Positions 53,234 to 61,709 of a DNA stretch of 64,000 nt are shown here, piece after piece. Location of the stretch: positions 11,194 to 75,193 of the forward strand of contig JAKFDA010000017.1 of NCBI GenBank assembly GCA_036676355.1. Reading direction: 5' to 3'. Both the position numbers and the translations under genes were made by a program. The DNA comes from ZC4RG42 sp036676355. Lineage in GTDB: Bacteria > Pseudomonadota > Gammaproteobacteria > Burkholderiales > SG8-39. The number at the start of each line of letters is the position of its first letter. Position 1 is the stretch's first letter. The notes under the pieces were generated by a model. That model ran no database searches and had not been told where the DNA came from. It saw only the letters and a list, made by a program, of their open reading frames with translations.

Positions 53234-54403
53234 ATGAACAACGCTCCAGTCCGCATCGCCATGGTCGCGGGCGAGGCGTCCGGCGACCTGCTTGGCAGCC
53301 GCGTGATGGCGTCGCTGCGGCAACGCTATCCGCAGGCGGAGTTCTTCGGTATCGGCGGGCCGAAAATGGAAGCCGCCGGTTTCGATTCGTGGTTCCCGCA
53401 GGAGCGACTTGCGGTGCACGGTCTCGTCGAAGTGCTCAAGCATCTGCGCGGCCTGATGGCGATTCGTCGCAAGCTGGTGCACGACATCGTCGCCCGGCGT
53501 CCACATCTTTTTCTCGGCATCGACTCGCCGGACTTCAATCTGGGGCTTGCGAAGCGCCTGAAACGTCGCGGCATCACGACCGCCCATCTGGTCAGCCCTA
53601 CGGTGTGGGCGTGGCGCAGCGGTCGGATCAGGAGCATCCGCGAAGCGGTCTCGCACATGCTCGTGCTGTTGCCGTTCGAGGAAGCGATTTATCAGAACGC
53701 CGGCGTACCGGTGACCTTCGTCGGTCATCCGCTGGCCGATGAAATTCCAGCAAGCTTCGATCGCACATTGCTGCTCGAACACCTGCGCCTGTCGGCCAAG
53801 AGCATCGTGATCACCCTGCTGCCGGGCAGCCGCCAACAGGAGGTGCTGCAACTGGCCGAGCCGTTCATCGGCGCCGCGAAACTGATTCACCATCAACTTC
53901 CCAACGCGCAGTTTCTTGTTCCGCTCGCAACGCGCGAAACCTACGATCTGTTCGAGCAGGCGCTCTACCAGCACGGCGATCGCGAACTGCCTGTGCGCAT
54001 GATGTTCGGTCACGCGCAGGAAGCGATTGCCGCCAGCGATCTGGCGATCGCAGCGAGCGGCACGGTGACGCTCGAAGCGGCGCTGCTGCGTTGTCCGATG
54101 ATCATTGCGTATCGCATGGCGCCGTTGAGTTATGCGATCGCCAAACGGATCATTCGGGTCAAGTACATCGGCTTGCCGAACATTCTGTGCGACGACTGGG
54201 TGGTGCCCGAACTGATCCAGGAAGATGTCACGCCGGAGAATATCGCGCAGGCTGCGCTGAATCTCTACAACGACAAGCGCGCGCACCAGGCCGTGCGCGA
54301 ACGCTTCGCGGCGATACATGCGTTGATGAGACGCGGCGCGGCGGAGCGCGCCGCGGAAGCGATGGCGCCCTTGATCGATCGCGCTCTGACCGTCGCAGTG
54401 TAG
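53234..54403 (+). CDS. lpxB: Lipid-A-disaccharide synthase
   Basis: A 389-residue GT19 glycosyltransferase (E. coli: 382) joining UDP-2,3-diacylglucosamine and lipid X. The N-terminal motif is MVAGEASGDLLGSRVM; further family segments are FLGIDSPDFNLGLAKRLK, TAHLVSPTVWAWRSGRI, LLPGSRQQEVLQLAEPF and AASGTVTLEAALLRCPMI. It works peripherally at the inner membrane. rnhB follows 3 bp later. Confidence 0.96.
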   Translation: MNNAPVRIAMVAGEASGDLLGSRVMASLRQRYPQAEFFGIGGPKMEAAGFDSWFPQERLAVHGLVEVLKHLRGLMAIRRKLVHDIVARRPHLFLGIDSPDFNLGLAKRLKRRGITTAHLVSPTVWAWRSGRIRSIREAVSHMLVLLPFEEAIYQNAGVPVTFVGHPLADEIPASFDRTLLLEHLRLSAKSIVITLLPGSRQQEVLQLAEPFIGAAKLIHHQLPNAQFLVPLATRETYDLFEQALYQHGDRELPVRMMFGHAQEAIAASDLAIAASGTVTLEAALLRCPMIIAYRMAPLSYAIAKRIIRVKYIGLPNILCDDWVVPELIQEDVTPENIAQAALNLYNDKRAHQAVRERFAAIHALMRRGAAERAAEAMAPLIDRALTVAV

Positions 54404-54406
54404 GTC

Positions 54407-55012
54407 ATGAACGACGACACCATCCGTCTGATCTGCGGTGTTGACGAAGCGGGGCGCGGACCGCTGGCCGGGCCCGTTTACGCAGCGGCGGTCATTCTCG
54501 ATCCGACCCGACGCATTCGCGGTCTGGCCGATTCCAAGCAGCTCAGCGAACACTCGCGCGACGTCCTCGCCCCGCGCATCAAGGAACGCGCGCTGGCGTG
54601 GGCGGTCGCTTTCGCCACGGTAGAAGAGATCGATCGCCTCAACATTTATTGGGCGACCATGCTGGCGATGCAGCGAGCGGTGTCGGCGCTGAGCACTTCA
54701 CCGCATGAAGTGCTGGTGGACGGCAATCGCTGTCCGGACATCGATCGTCCGGTGCGCGCCATCGTCGGCGGCGATGCTACGGTGCGCTGCATTTCGGCCG
54801 CTTCCATCCTGGCGAAAACAGAACGCGACGCGGAAATGAAGCGCCTGCACGAGCGCTTTCCGCAATACGGCTTCGGGCAGCACAAAGGCTACGGCACGCC
54901 GGAGCATCTGGCCGCGCTGCAACAGCACGGGCCATGCGACTTGCATCGACGCAGCTTTGCCCCAGTACGCATGCTGTTGAGCGATGAGCCGGCACAGACC
55001 GTGTTGCTTTAG
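54407..55012 (+). CDS. rnhB: Ribonuclease HII
   Basis: A 201-residue enzyme (E. coli: 198) that nicks at ribonucleotides in DNA. The active-site motif is CGVDEAGRGPLAGPV with the two leading acidic residues; the later acidic residues are in VLVDGNRCP and AKTERDAEMKRLHE, and the C-terminal loop is FGQHKGYGTPEHLAAL. It is the last gene of the long rpsB-to-rnhB series and is followed by a palindromic repeat that may stop transcription. Confidence 0.95.
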   Translation: MNDDTIRLICGVDEAGRGPLAGPVYAAAVILDPTRRIRGLADSKQLSEHSRDVLAPRIKERALAWAVAFATVEEIDRLNIYWATMLAMQRAVSALSTSPHEVLVDGNRCPDIDRPVRAIVGGDATVRCISAASILAKTERDAEMKRLHERFPQYGFGQHKGYGTPEHLAALQQHGPCDLHRRSFAPVRMLLSDEPAQTVLL

Positions 55013-55055
55013 AGGAAACGTTGATCGGGCCGCTCCTGAGCTTTCTGAGCGCTCT

Positions 55056-55084
55056 CCGTTCGTCCCCAGTCGAAGGATGAACGG
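55056..55084. repeat. CCGTTC-type palindrome after rnhB
   Basis: CCGTTCGTCC (55056-55065) and GGATGAACGG (55075-55084) are near-perfect complements around a 9-nt loop, followed by AAGTTTT. It is a single unit of the family seen at 14169. A possible intrinsic terminator for the rnhB end, though the T-run is short. A degenerate half-unit lies at 55107-55136. Confidence 0.65.
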
Positions 55085-55169
55085 AAGTTTTCCGCCAGCG
55101 ATTATTCGTGGTTAGGCGCGCTCACCGCGAGCGGCTCCAGGAGCTTCTTAATCGGATGTTCCCCGACGC

Positions 55170-55955
55170 ATGAACACAAAACATATTCAGTCGCGCGACA
55201 ACCCGCAATACAAAAATCTGCTCAAGCTCAGCAACTCGGCGCGCGAGCGACGTATCCATCATCAGGCCTTGCTGGACGGCGCGCATCTTATCGAAGCCTA
55301 TGGTGCCGCCGGCGGTCGCGTCGAAACATTGATCGCCAGCGAAAGCGGCTTGCGGCGCGCCGAGATCGCGCATCTGTACGATACGACGCCGGCCGCCAGC
55401 AAGGTCGTGCTGGCCGATCGCCTGTTTCAGGAAATCGCCGCTGTGGTCACGCCGAGCGGCATCCTCGCGCTCATTCCCACGCCGGTGCATGATGGCCTGC
55501 CGAAACTCGATATGAGCTGCGTGTTCCTGGAAGGCATTCAGGATGCCGGAAATGTAGGTTCGATGCTGCGTACCGCCGCGGCGGCAGGCATCCGGCACGT
55601 CTTGCTATCCAAAGGCTGCGCGTTCGTCTGGTCGGCCAAGGTATTGCGTGCCGGCATGGGTGCGCATTTCGGTTTGTCGCTGTACGAGCACGTGCCTTTG
55701 GTCGAAGCGGCGCAATGCTTCGAAGGCCGAGTGATCGTCACCGATCTGCAAGCTTCGCGCAGTCTCTACGATGCGGATCTGTCCGGGCCACTGGCATGGG
55801 TATTCGGGAACGAAGGCGCGGGCGTGTCTGAAGAACTGGCCGCGTGTGCAGATCTGCGCGTGCGCATTCCCATGGCGGGCAGGACCGAGTCGTTGAATGT
55901 GGCGGCCGCTGCCGCAGTCTGTCTTTTCGAACAGGCACGACGCAACCGCCGCTAG
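55170..55955 (+). CDS. SpoU/TrmH-family RNA 2'-O-methyltransferase (RlmB-like)
   Basis: A 261-residue SPOUT methyltransferase. The N-terminal substrate-binding domain (1 to about 95) has RDNPQYKNLLKLSNSARERR and ALLDGAHLIEAY. The knotted SAM-binding domain has the three SpoU motifs: EGIQDAGNVGSMLRTAAAAG, WVFGNEGAGVSEEL and RIPMAGRTESLNVAAAAAVC. It probably 2'-O-methylates a guanosine in 23S rRNA, but the exact site cannot be told. It starts 157 bp after rnhB, beyond the repeat. Confidence 0.87.
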   Translation: MNTKHIQSRDNPQYKNLLKLSNSARERRIHHQALLDGAHLIEAYGAAGGRVETLIASESGLRRAEIAHLYDTTPAASKVVLADRLFQEIAAVVTPSGILALIPTPVHDGLPKLDMSCVFLEGIQDAGNVGSMLRTAAAAGIRHVLLSKGCAFVWSAKVLRAGMGAHFGLSLYEHVPLVEAAQCFEGRVIVTDLQASRSLYDADLSGPLAWVFGNEGAGVSEELAACADLRVRIPMAGRTESLNVAAAAAVCLFEQARRNRR

Positions 55956-55959
55956 CTCG

Positions 55960-56787
55960 TCAGTAGACGCGCCGTTCGAGCTTCACTTCCTGCAGGATTT
56001 CGGTGGCGATTTCCTCGATGGAACGCACCGTCGAATTAAGCCAGCGTACGCCGTACTTGCGCATCAGGCGTTCGGCCTCGGCAACTTCGTGACGGCAGTT
56101 CTCCAGGCTGGCATATTTGCTGTCCGGCCGCCGCTCGTGGCGAATGCGTGCAAGACGCTCGGGCGTGATGGTCAGACCGTACAGCTTCCCCAGATAAGGT
56201 TCGATCGACGCCGGCAGCGCATCGCGTTCGAAATCTTCCGGCACGAGGGGATAGTTCGCTGCCTTGATGCCCAGTTGCAGCGCGAGATAAAGACAGGTCG
56301 GCGTCTTGCCGCTGCGCGACACGCCGATCAGAATGACTTCCGCTTCATCGAGTCCGCGCGCTTCCTGTCCGTCGTCATACGCAAGAGCGAAGTTCACCGC
56401 TTCGATGCGCGCCTGATAAATATGATTGTCGTCAATGCTGTGAGAGCGCCCGACCCGGTGCGAGGAACGCACGCCGAACTCCGCTTCGAGCGGGGCGAGA
56501 AAGCCCTCGAAAAAATCCACGACCAGCGCGTCGGCCTGACGAATCGTGTCGCGCACCGCGCCGTCGAGCAGGGTGGTGAACACGACTGGCCGGGTGTGCG
56601 TGGCGATTTTGGCCGCCTCGAAGCGGGCCAGGCATTGACGCGCTTTCTCCACCGTGTCGACGAACGGAATGACCGTGTGCGTGAAGCGGATATCTTCGAA
56701 CTGCGTCAGCAGACTGTGGCCGAAGGTCTCGGCCGTGATGCCGGTGCTGTCCGATACGAAGAAAACCGTCCGTTCGATAATGGGCAT
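55960..56787 (-). CDS. ppsR: PEP synthase regulatory protein (bifunctional kinase/pyrophosphorylase)
   Basis: A 275-residue DUF299-family enzyme (E. coli PpsR: 277) that phosphorylates with ADP, and dephosphorylates, a Thr of PEP synthase. Family motifs are VFFVSDSTGITAETFGHSLL, the P-loop-like ILIGVSRSGKTPTCLYLALQ and SVEEIATEIL-type end RSIEEIATEILQ. ATG 56787 gives the family length. ATG 56832, 15 codons upstream, has a much better ribosome-binding site (AAGGA, 7 nt away) and may be the real start. It is divergent from ppsA, its target. Confidence 0.93.
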   Translation of the reverse strand: MPIIERTVFFVSDSTGITAETFGHSLLTQFEDIRFTHTVIPFVDTVEKARQCLARFEAAKIATHTRPVVFTTLLDGAVRDTIRQADALVVDFFEGFLAPLEAEFGVRSSHRVGRSHSIDDNHIYQARIEAVNFALAYDDGQEARGLDEAEVILIGVSRSGKTPTCLYLALQLGIKAANYPLVPEDFERDALPASIEPYLGKLYGLTITPERLARIRHERRPDSKYASLENCRHEVAEAERLMRKYGVRWLNSTVRSIEEIATEILQEVKLERRVY

Positions 56788-56870
56788 GTTTGGTGTATAA
56801 ATATCGTCGCTTGATCGGCGTTCTTGAACCATAACGAGTTCCTTGCGGCACAGCAATGGGGGCGGTAACC

Positions 56871-59240
56871 ATGACAGACGGCGCGTACGTAGTCGGATTC
56901 GACACCTTGCGCATGGGAGATGTCGAACGGGTGGGTGGGAAGAACGCCTCGCTCGGCGAAATGATCAGTCAACTGGCGCAGTCCGGCATCCGCGTGCCGG
57001 GCGGATTCGCCACTACCGCCGAAGCCTATCGCGATTTTCTGCGCGAAACCGGGCTGACCGATCGCATCAATGCGCGTCTGAAAGCGCTCGATCCGGACGA
57101 CGTCACCGCGCTGGCCGAATGCGGCGCGCAGATCCGCCAATGGATTGCCGATGCGCCGCTGCCCGAGCGGTTGGAAGCGGATATTGCGGCCTCGTACCGC
57201 GCCCTGATGGTGGACGGCGAGTTTCCCGTCGCGGTGCGCTCCAGCGCAACTGCGGAAGACTTGCCCGATGCCTCGTTCGCCGGCCAGCAGGAAAGCTTTC
57301 TCAACATCCAGGGACTGCCCAACGTGCTTGCGGCCATCAAGCACGTCTTCGCCTCGCTGTACAACGACCGCGCGATCTCCTATCGCGTCCACAAGGGCTT
57401 TGAGCATGAGGCGGTCGCGCTGTCGGCCGGCATCCAGCGCATGGTTCGCAGCGATCTGGCGGCCAGCGGCGTGATGTTCACGCTCGATACCGAATCGGGC
57501 TTCAACGACGTCGTCTTCATTACCGCCTCCTATGGCCTGGGAGAGACGATCGTGCAGGGCGCAGTCAATCCGGACGAGTTCTATGTCCACAAACCGATGC
57601 TGCAAGCCGGTAAGCCTGCAGTCCTGCGGCGCGGGCTCGGATCGAAGCTGATCAAGATGATTTTTACGGATGCGTCGCAGGCCGGGCGCTCCACCGTCAC
57701 CGTCGATGTGCCGACCGGCGATCGTCACCGTTTTTGTATCGATGACGACGACGTGCTCGAGCTCGCGCGCTATGCCATGTCCATCGAGAAGCACTATGGC
57801 CGACCGATGGACATCGAATGGGGCAAAGACGGCCTGGACGGAAAAATCTACATTCTGCAGGCGCGACCGGAGACGGTGAAATCGCAGAAATCGAAAGACG
57901 TGCAGGAGCGATATCGGCTTAAAGGCGCTTCGAAATTGCTGGTGTCGGGCCGCGCGATCGGCCACAAGGTCGGCGCTGGGACGGTACGTCTGGTGCAAAG
58001 CGCGGCGGAAATGTCGCATGTCCTGCCGGGCGATGTACTCGTCACGGATATGACCGACCCGAACTGGGAGCCGGTGATGAAGCGCGCCGCTGCAATTGTC
58101 ACAAACCGTGGCGGCCGCACCTGTCATGCGGCGATCATTGCGCGCGAACTGGGCATTCCCGCCGTGGTGGGGTGCAACGATGCGACGCAGATTTTGCGCG
58201 ACGGCGCCGAAGTCACCGTATCGTGCGCAGACGGCGACACGGGCCATGTCTACGAAGGCATCCTGCCGTTCGATGTGACCGAACGATCGCTCGGCGAATT
58301 GCCGCGCATTCCCGTGAAAATCAGTATGAACGTCGGCAATCCGCAACTCGCTTTCGACCTCGCCAGTCTGCCGGGCGCCGGGGTGGGATTGGCACGCCTC
58401 GAGTTCGTGATCAACAACATCATCGGCGTACATCCGAAAGCCGCGCTCGAATACCCGGACCTGCCTGTGGAACTGAAGACGGCCGTGGAAGATGCGTCGC
58501 GCGGTTACGCCACGCCGAGGGCGTTCTTCGTCGAGAAGCTTGTCGAAGGCGTGGCCACCATCGCCGCCGCGTTCTGGCCGAAGCAGGTCATCGTGCGGCT
58601 GTCGGATTTCAAATCGAACGAGTATCGCAAGCTGCTCGGCGGCGGTCGCTACGAGCCGGAGGAAGAGAATCCGATGCTCGGGTTCCGCGGCGCGTGCCGT
58701 TATCTCGATCCGTCGTTCCAGGACTGCTTCGAGATGGAATGCGAAGCGCTGAAGAAAGTACGTGACGTGCTCGGTCTAACCAATGTCGAACTCATGGTGC
58801 CGTTCGTGCGGACGCTGGGCGAGGCCAAGGGCGTCATCGAATTACTCGCGCGGCATGGCCTGAAGCGGGGCGAGAACGGCTTGCGCATCGTGATGATGTG
58901 CGAACTGCCGTCGAACGCGATCCTGGCCGAACAGTTTCTCGAATATTTCGACGGCTTCTCGATCGGTTCGAACGACCTCACTCAGCTTACGCTCGGCGTG
59001 GATCGCGACTCCGGCCTGGTTGCCGCGTCCTTCGACGAACGCGATCCGGCAGTGCAGGCGTTGCTGCGCATGGCGATCCAGGCCTGCCGCAAACAAAATA
59101 AATACGTCGGCATCTGCGGGCAGGGACCTTCGGATTATCCGGAGCTCGCCCGCTGGCTTGCGAACGAAGGCATCACGAGCCTGTCGCTCAATCCCGATAC
59201 CGTCGTCGATACCTGGCTCGAACTGGCGAAGGCGGCGTGA
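56871..59240 (+). CDS. ppsA: Phosphoenolpyruvate synthase
   Basis: A 789-residue gluconeogenic enzyme (E. coli: 792) converting pyruvate and ATP to PEP, AMP and phosphate. The N-terminal ATP-binding domain has VGGKNASLGEMISQL and AVRSSATAEDLPDASFAGQQ. The swivel domain carries the phosphohistidine in NRGGRTCHAAIIARELGIPA. The C-terminal TIM barrel ends with GFSIGSNDLTQLTLGVDRDS and the catalytic-Cys region YVGICGQGPSDYPE. ATG 56871 gives the family N terminus; ATG 56856 in frame is an alternative. The upstream gap shared with ppsR is at most 83 bp. Confidence 0.96.
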   Translation: MTDGAYVVGFDTLRMGDVERVGGKNASLGEMISQLAQSGIRVPGGFATTAEAYRDFLRETGLTDRINARLKALDPDDVTALAECGAQIRQWIADAPLPERLEADIAASYRALMVDGEFPVAVRSSATAEDLPDASFAGQQESFLNIQGLPNVLAAIKHVFASLYNDRAISYRVHKGFEHEAVALSAGIQRMVRSDLAASGVMFTLDTESGFNDVVFITASYGLGETIVQGAVNPDEFYVHKPMLQAGKPAVLRRGLGSKLIKMIFTDASQAGRSTVTVDVPTGDRHRFCIDDDDVLELARYAMSIEKHYGRPMDIEWGKDGLDGKIYILQARPETVKSQKSKDVQERYRLKGASKLLVSGRAIGHKVGAGTVRLVQSAAEMSHVLPGDVLVTDMTDPNWEPVMKRAAAIVTNRGGRTCHAAIIARELGIPAVVGCNDATQILRDGAEVTVSCADGDTGHVYEGILPFDVTERSLGELPRIPVKISMNVGNPQLAFDLASLPGAGVGLARLEFVINNIIGVHPKAALEYPDLPVELKTAVEDASRGYATPRAFFVEKLVEGVATIAAAFWPKQVIVRLSDFKSNEYRKLLGGGRYEPEEENPMLGFRGACRYLDPSFQDCFEMECEALKKVRDVLGLTNVELMVPFVRTLGEAKGVIELLARHGLKRGENGLRIVMMCELPSNAILAEQFLEYFDGFSIGSNDLTQLTLGVDRDSGLVAASFDERDPAVQALLRMAIQACRKQNKYVGICGQGPSDYPELARWLANEGITSLSLNPDTVVDTWLELAKAA

Positions 59241-59302
59241 CGTAAAGGCGGTCGGGCGCCGAGAGCGGAGAGTCGAGAGCAGAAGCAATCAGAGGATGTG
59301 CG

Positions 59303-59384
59303 AATCCTGGCTTTCGCGGGGATGACGGAAAATAAAACCGTCATTCCGAACCGCGGCGCAGCCGCGCTATCGGGAGCCAGGATT
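59303..59384. repeat. Nested inverted repeat between ppsA and smpB
   Basis: Outer arms AATCCTGGCT (59303-59312) and AGCCAGGATT (59375-59384) are exact complements. Inner arms GGGATGACGG (59319-59328) and CCGTCATTCC (59338-59347) match with one G-T. A further GCGGC-GCA-GCCGC hairpin (59353-59365) lies within. This resembles dispersed CGTCATTCC/CCAGG intergenic repeats known in many bacteria. It lies between two convergent genes and may act as a terminator for both. Confidence 0.6.
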
Positions 59385-59405
59385 GCTTGAACGACTACCG
59401 GCGGT

Positions 59406-59852
59406 TCATACCTTGCCGCGTATCAACCGCTGTTTTTCACGCTGCCATTCGCGTTCTTTTTCGGTCTGGCGCTTGTCGTACTGCTTCTTGCCTTTCGCCA
59501 GACCAATATCGAGTTTGACGCGGCCCCTGGTGTAATGCAGGTTGAGCGGCACCAGGGTATAGCCGGCGCGCTCCACTTTGCCGATCAGCTTGCGAATCTC
59601 CTCCGCGTGCAGCAGTAATTTGCGCGTCCGCACGGGATCTGGATTTATATGAGTCGAAGCGGAGCCGAGCGGGCTGATGTGCGCGCCGATCAGGAAAAGT
59701 TCTGCGCCGCGAATGACGACATACGCTTCCTTGAGCTGCACGCGGGCGGCGCGGATCGCCTTGACTTCCCAGCCTTCCAGCACAATGCCGGCCTCGAAGC
59801 GCTCTTCGATGAAGTAGTCGTGAAAGGCCTTGCGGTTGTCGGCGATGCTCAT
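59406..59852 (-). CDS. smpB: SsrA-binding protein SmpB
   Basis: A 148-residue OB-fold partner of tmRNA in ribosome rescue. Family segments are NRKAFHDYFIEERFEAGIVL, EGWEVKAIRAARVQLKEAYV, HISPLGSASTHINPDPVRTR and KLLLHAEEIRKLIGKVERAG. The basic C-terminal tail (KRQTEKEREWQREKQRLIRG) enters the mRNA channel. It is divergent from ratA-rnfH, the same arrangement as in E. coli. I looked for ssrA nearby and did not see it. Confidence 0.97.
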   Translation of the reverse strand: MSIADNRKAFHDYFIEERFEAGIVLEGWEVKAIRAARVQLKEAYVVIRGAELFLIGAHISPLGSASTHINPDPVRTRKLLLHAEEIRKLIGKVERAGYTLVPLNLHYTRGRVKLDIGLAKGKKQYDKRQTEKEREWQREKQRLIRGKV

Positions 59853-59979
59853 GATATTCGAGTGGGTGCAAGCGCAAGGGCTGCTTTGTTAACGCGTCGC
59901 GATGCGGCAGTCGGACGCGAAGGTACCGAATTACGTCGCGACTCTTTAAAATGCCGCCTGGATTCTATCAGTACCGCAC

Positions 59980-60426
59980 ATGATCACCGTCGAACGTTCC
60001 GCCCTTGTACTGTATCCCGCCGACCGCATGTACGGCTTGGTGGAGGACATCGAGTCCTATCCGCTGTTTCTGCCTTGGTGCAGCGGCACCGAAGTGCATG
60101 AACGCGACGAACAGCGCACGCTGGCGACCATTCATGTCGATTACCACGGTCTGCGCCAGCAGTTCACCACCGAGAACATCAAGGTGCCGGGTTCGAGTAT
60201 CGATATGCAACTGGTGAAGGGACCGTTCAGCCGACTTGACGGGTTGTGGTCCTTCACGCCCCTCACCGAAACGGAAAGCAAGGTGCATCTGCGCCTCAGC
60301 TACAAGCTCGCCAACCCGATTCTTGCGCGCCTGGGCGGGCCGGTATTCCACTACATCGCCAATACGTTCGTGGATGCCTTCGTCCAACGTGCCGATGCCT
60401 TGCACGCGACCGAAGCGCAACGATGA
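59980..60426 (+). CDS. ratA: RatA-like START/SRPBCC-domain protein
   Basis: A 148-residue polyketide-cyclase/START-fold protein. Family segments are VLYPADRMYGLVEDIESYPL with FLPWCSGTEV, GLRQQFTTENIKVPG and FVDAFVQRADAL. In E. coli RatA (YfjG) was reported as a toxin that blocks 70S formation, while the eukaryotic homologue Coq10 binds coenzyme Q; which role applies here cannot be decided. Its stop overlaps the rnfH start by 4 nt (ATGA). Confidence 0.92.
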   Translation: MITVERSALVLYPADRMYGLVEDIESYPLFLPWCSGTEVHERDEQRTLATIHVDYHGLRQQFTTENIKVPGSSIDMQLVKGPFSRLDGLWSFTPLTETESKVHLRLSYKLANPILARLGGPVFHYIANTFVDAFVQRADALHATEAQR

Positions 60427-60701
60427 TTACGGTCGAGATCGTGTATGCCGCGCCGCAACGGCAGGCGCTTTATCGGGTGGAAATGGGAGCGGAGCGGACG
60501 GTGCGTGCCGCAATCGAAGCAAGCGGCGTACTGAACGATTTTCCCGACATCGAACTGAGTCGTAATCGGGTCGGTATCTTTTCCAGGCTCGTGCCACTGG
60601 ATACGCCGCTGCGCGACGGGGATCGGGTGGAAATCTATCGCCCATTGCAGGCCGATCCCAAGGAAGCGCGCCGCCGAAGGGCGGAGCAAGGGCCCCTTTA
60701 G
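60423..60701 (+). CDS. rnfH: RnfH family ubiquitin-like protein
   Basis: A 92-residue beta-grasp protein: ITVEIVYAAPQRQALYRVEM, the helix TVRAAIEASGVLNDFPDIEL, and the end LRDGDRVEIYRPLQADPKEA with RRRRAEQ, all typical of RnfH (E. coli YfjF, 96 aa). Molecular role is unknown; it is generally paired with ratA. ATG 60423 overlaps the ratA stop. The 176-bp gap to the convergent DUF4124 gene holds a GCAGG-CG-CCTGC palindrome (60724-60735) and nothing else I recognise. Confidence 0.92.
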   Translation: MITVEIVYAAPQRQALYRVEMGAERTVRAAIEASGVLNDFPDIELSRNRVGIFSRLVPLDTPLRDGDRVEIYRPLQADPKEARRRRAEQGPL

Positions 60702-60877
60702 AGGATGCGACCCCGGAGGCGGATGCAGGCGCCTGCGTTTCGATCGTCGAATGCGCCTGCCGCGCGCGCGTGGATGCACAACGCAATAAATAAGCGCGAG
60801 ACACTTCCGCTTCCGATCCTCACTCCGAGGCGCTGCACTAACGTCCATCTCGGACATTAACGCGACCTGTCGCCTCG

Positions 60878-61402
60878 CTAGCTGCAGTTCGCGCTGAGAT
60901 CTTTACGTGCCCGTTCGGCCTCTTGCTGGATCTGCTTTTCGTCCAGGAATTCCATTTCGCCTTTGTCGTTGGTGCGCGCGATGCGGCGCCCGCCTTCGAC
61001 CGACTTCAAATAATTACGGGTACGTTGGCAGGACTCGTCCTTGGCGCGCTTCTCTTCGTCCAGTTTGGCCTGTTTTTGACGCGCTTCCTCGGCTTCCATC
61101 CGGCGTTTGCGGAACGCCTGTTCTTTTTCCGCGATCGTCTGCGGTGCGGCGGTTTCGGGCACAGCGTCGTTGGACGGGCTTGCTCCGTCGGACTTGGCGG
61201 CATCGTCTGCGTTCGCGACCGGGGCGTGAGCGGGGATACTGACTCCCGAGCGGCCGATCTTCTGGGCCTGTTGATGCGTCGGTGGCCGATCGGAATACTG
61301 AATGCGGCCGTTCGCGTCGGTCCATTTGTAGAGTTGGGCGGAGGCGGGCAGAGCAATAAAACCGACGAGGAGTAAGGCGGTGCGGAAACCGGGAGGAAGC
61401 AT
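60878..61402 (-). CDS. DUF4124-domain secreted protein
   Basis: A 174-residue exported protein with a signal peptide 1-22 (cleavage ASA|Q), then the DUF4124 motif QLYKWTDANGRIQYSDRPP. After a Ala/Asp/Ser-rich linker, residues about 95-170 form a charged helix (Lys/Arg/Glu-rich, probably coiled coil) with Cys in ESCQRTRNYLKSVEGGRRI and a terminal NCS. Function is unknown; DUF4124 proteins are common small periplasmic proteins of beta- and gammaproteobacteria. AGGA precedes the start by 8 nt. Confidence 0.87.
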   Translation of the reverse strand: MLPPGFRTALLLVGFIALPASAQLYKWTDANGRIQYSDRPPTHQQAQKIGRSGVSIPAHAPVANADDAAKSDGASPSNDAVPETAAPQTIAEKEQAFRKRRMEAEEARQKQAKLDEEKRAKDESCQRTRNYLKSVEGGRRIARTNDKGEMEFLDEKQIQQEAERARKDLSANCS

Positions 61403-61535
61403 GACGCTGTCCTAAAGAAAATGCTCGCCGCACCTTAGCCTGCGCTCGAAAGCCCGTCAATCCGGATGCCGGAGCAAATGCGGCGGATTCAGCATCGAAT
61501 TCGCGGTGACAACGGACGAGCTCTCCTAAGGAAGC

Positions 61536-61653
61536 TCTGATTAAGGTTGTTTGATTCAGGTGATCGTCGGTTCGTTTCGCATAAGCGATTGATTGCTTTG
61601 TCCTCGCTCGTACAGCTTCGCGCACTCGCGACCATCCTCGGCACTTAATCAGA
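61536..61653 (-). repeat. 118-bp MITE-like repeat, copy B (upstream of guaB)
   Basis: Bounded by TCTGATTAAG (61536-61545) and CTTAATCAGA (61644-61653), which are perfect 10-bp terminal inverted repeats. It lies in the opposite orientation to copy A, same length, about 89 percent identical by eye. It fills much of the 307-bp gap between the DUF4124 gene and guaB and ends 26 bp before the guaB -10 box. No target-site duplication is obvious. The left part of the gap (61403-61535) has no structure I can support. Confidence 0.8.
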
Positions 61654-61679
61654 CATTTCTAATCCATTCCCAAGCCACG

Positions 61680-61685
61680 TATAAT
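61680..61685 (+). promoter_or_regulatory. Candidate guaB -10 box
   Basis: TATAAT, a consensus -10, 24 bp before the guaB start codon. The -35 window (61657-61662, TTCTAA with a 17-bp spacer) is poor and lies 3 bp beyond the end of repeat copy B. The short leader leaves little room for a ribosome-binding site. Confidence 0.45.
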
Positions 61686-61709
61686 GCGGCTTTGGTCGCC
61701 ACAGTCATC

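Noticed and set aside
59241..59980. tmRNA gene (ssrA) beside smpB
   Set aside because: Searched both sides for the tRNA-Ala-like ends and tag-coding segment; none seen.
61593..61709. Extended N terminus for GuaB
   Set aside because: The extension translates repeat copy B and the promoter region; IMPDH family proteins begin at the KALTFDDVLLVP segment.
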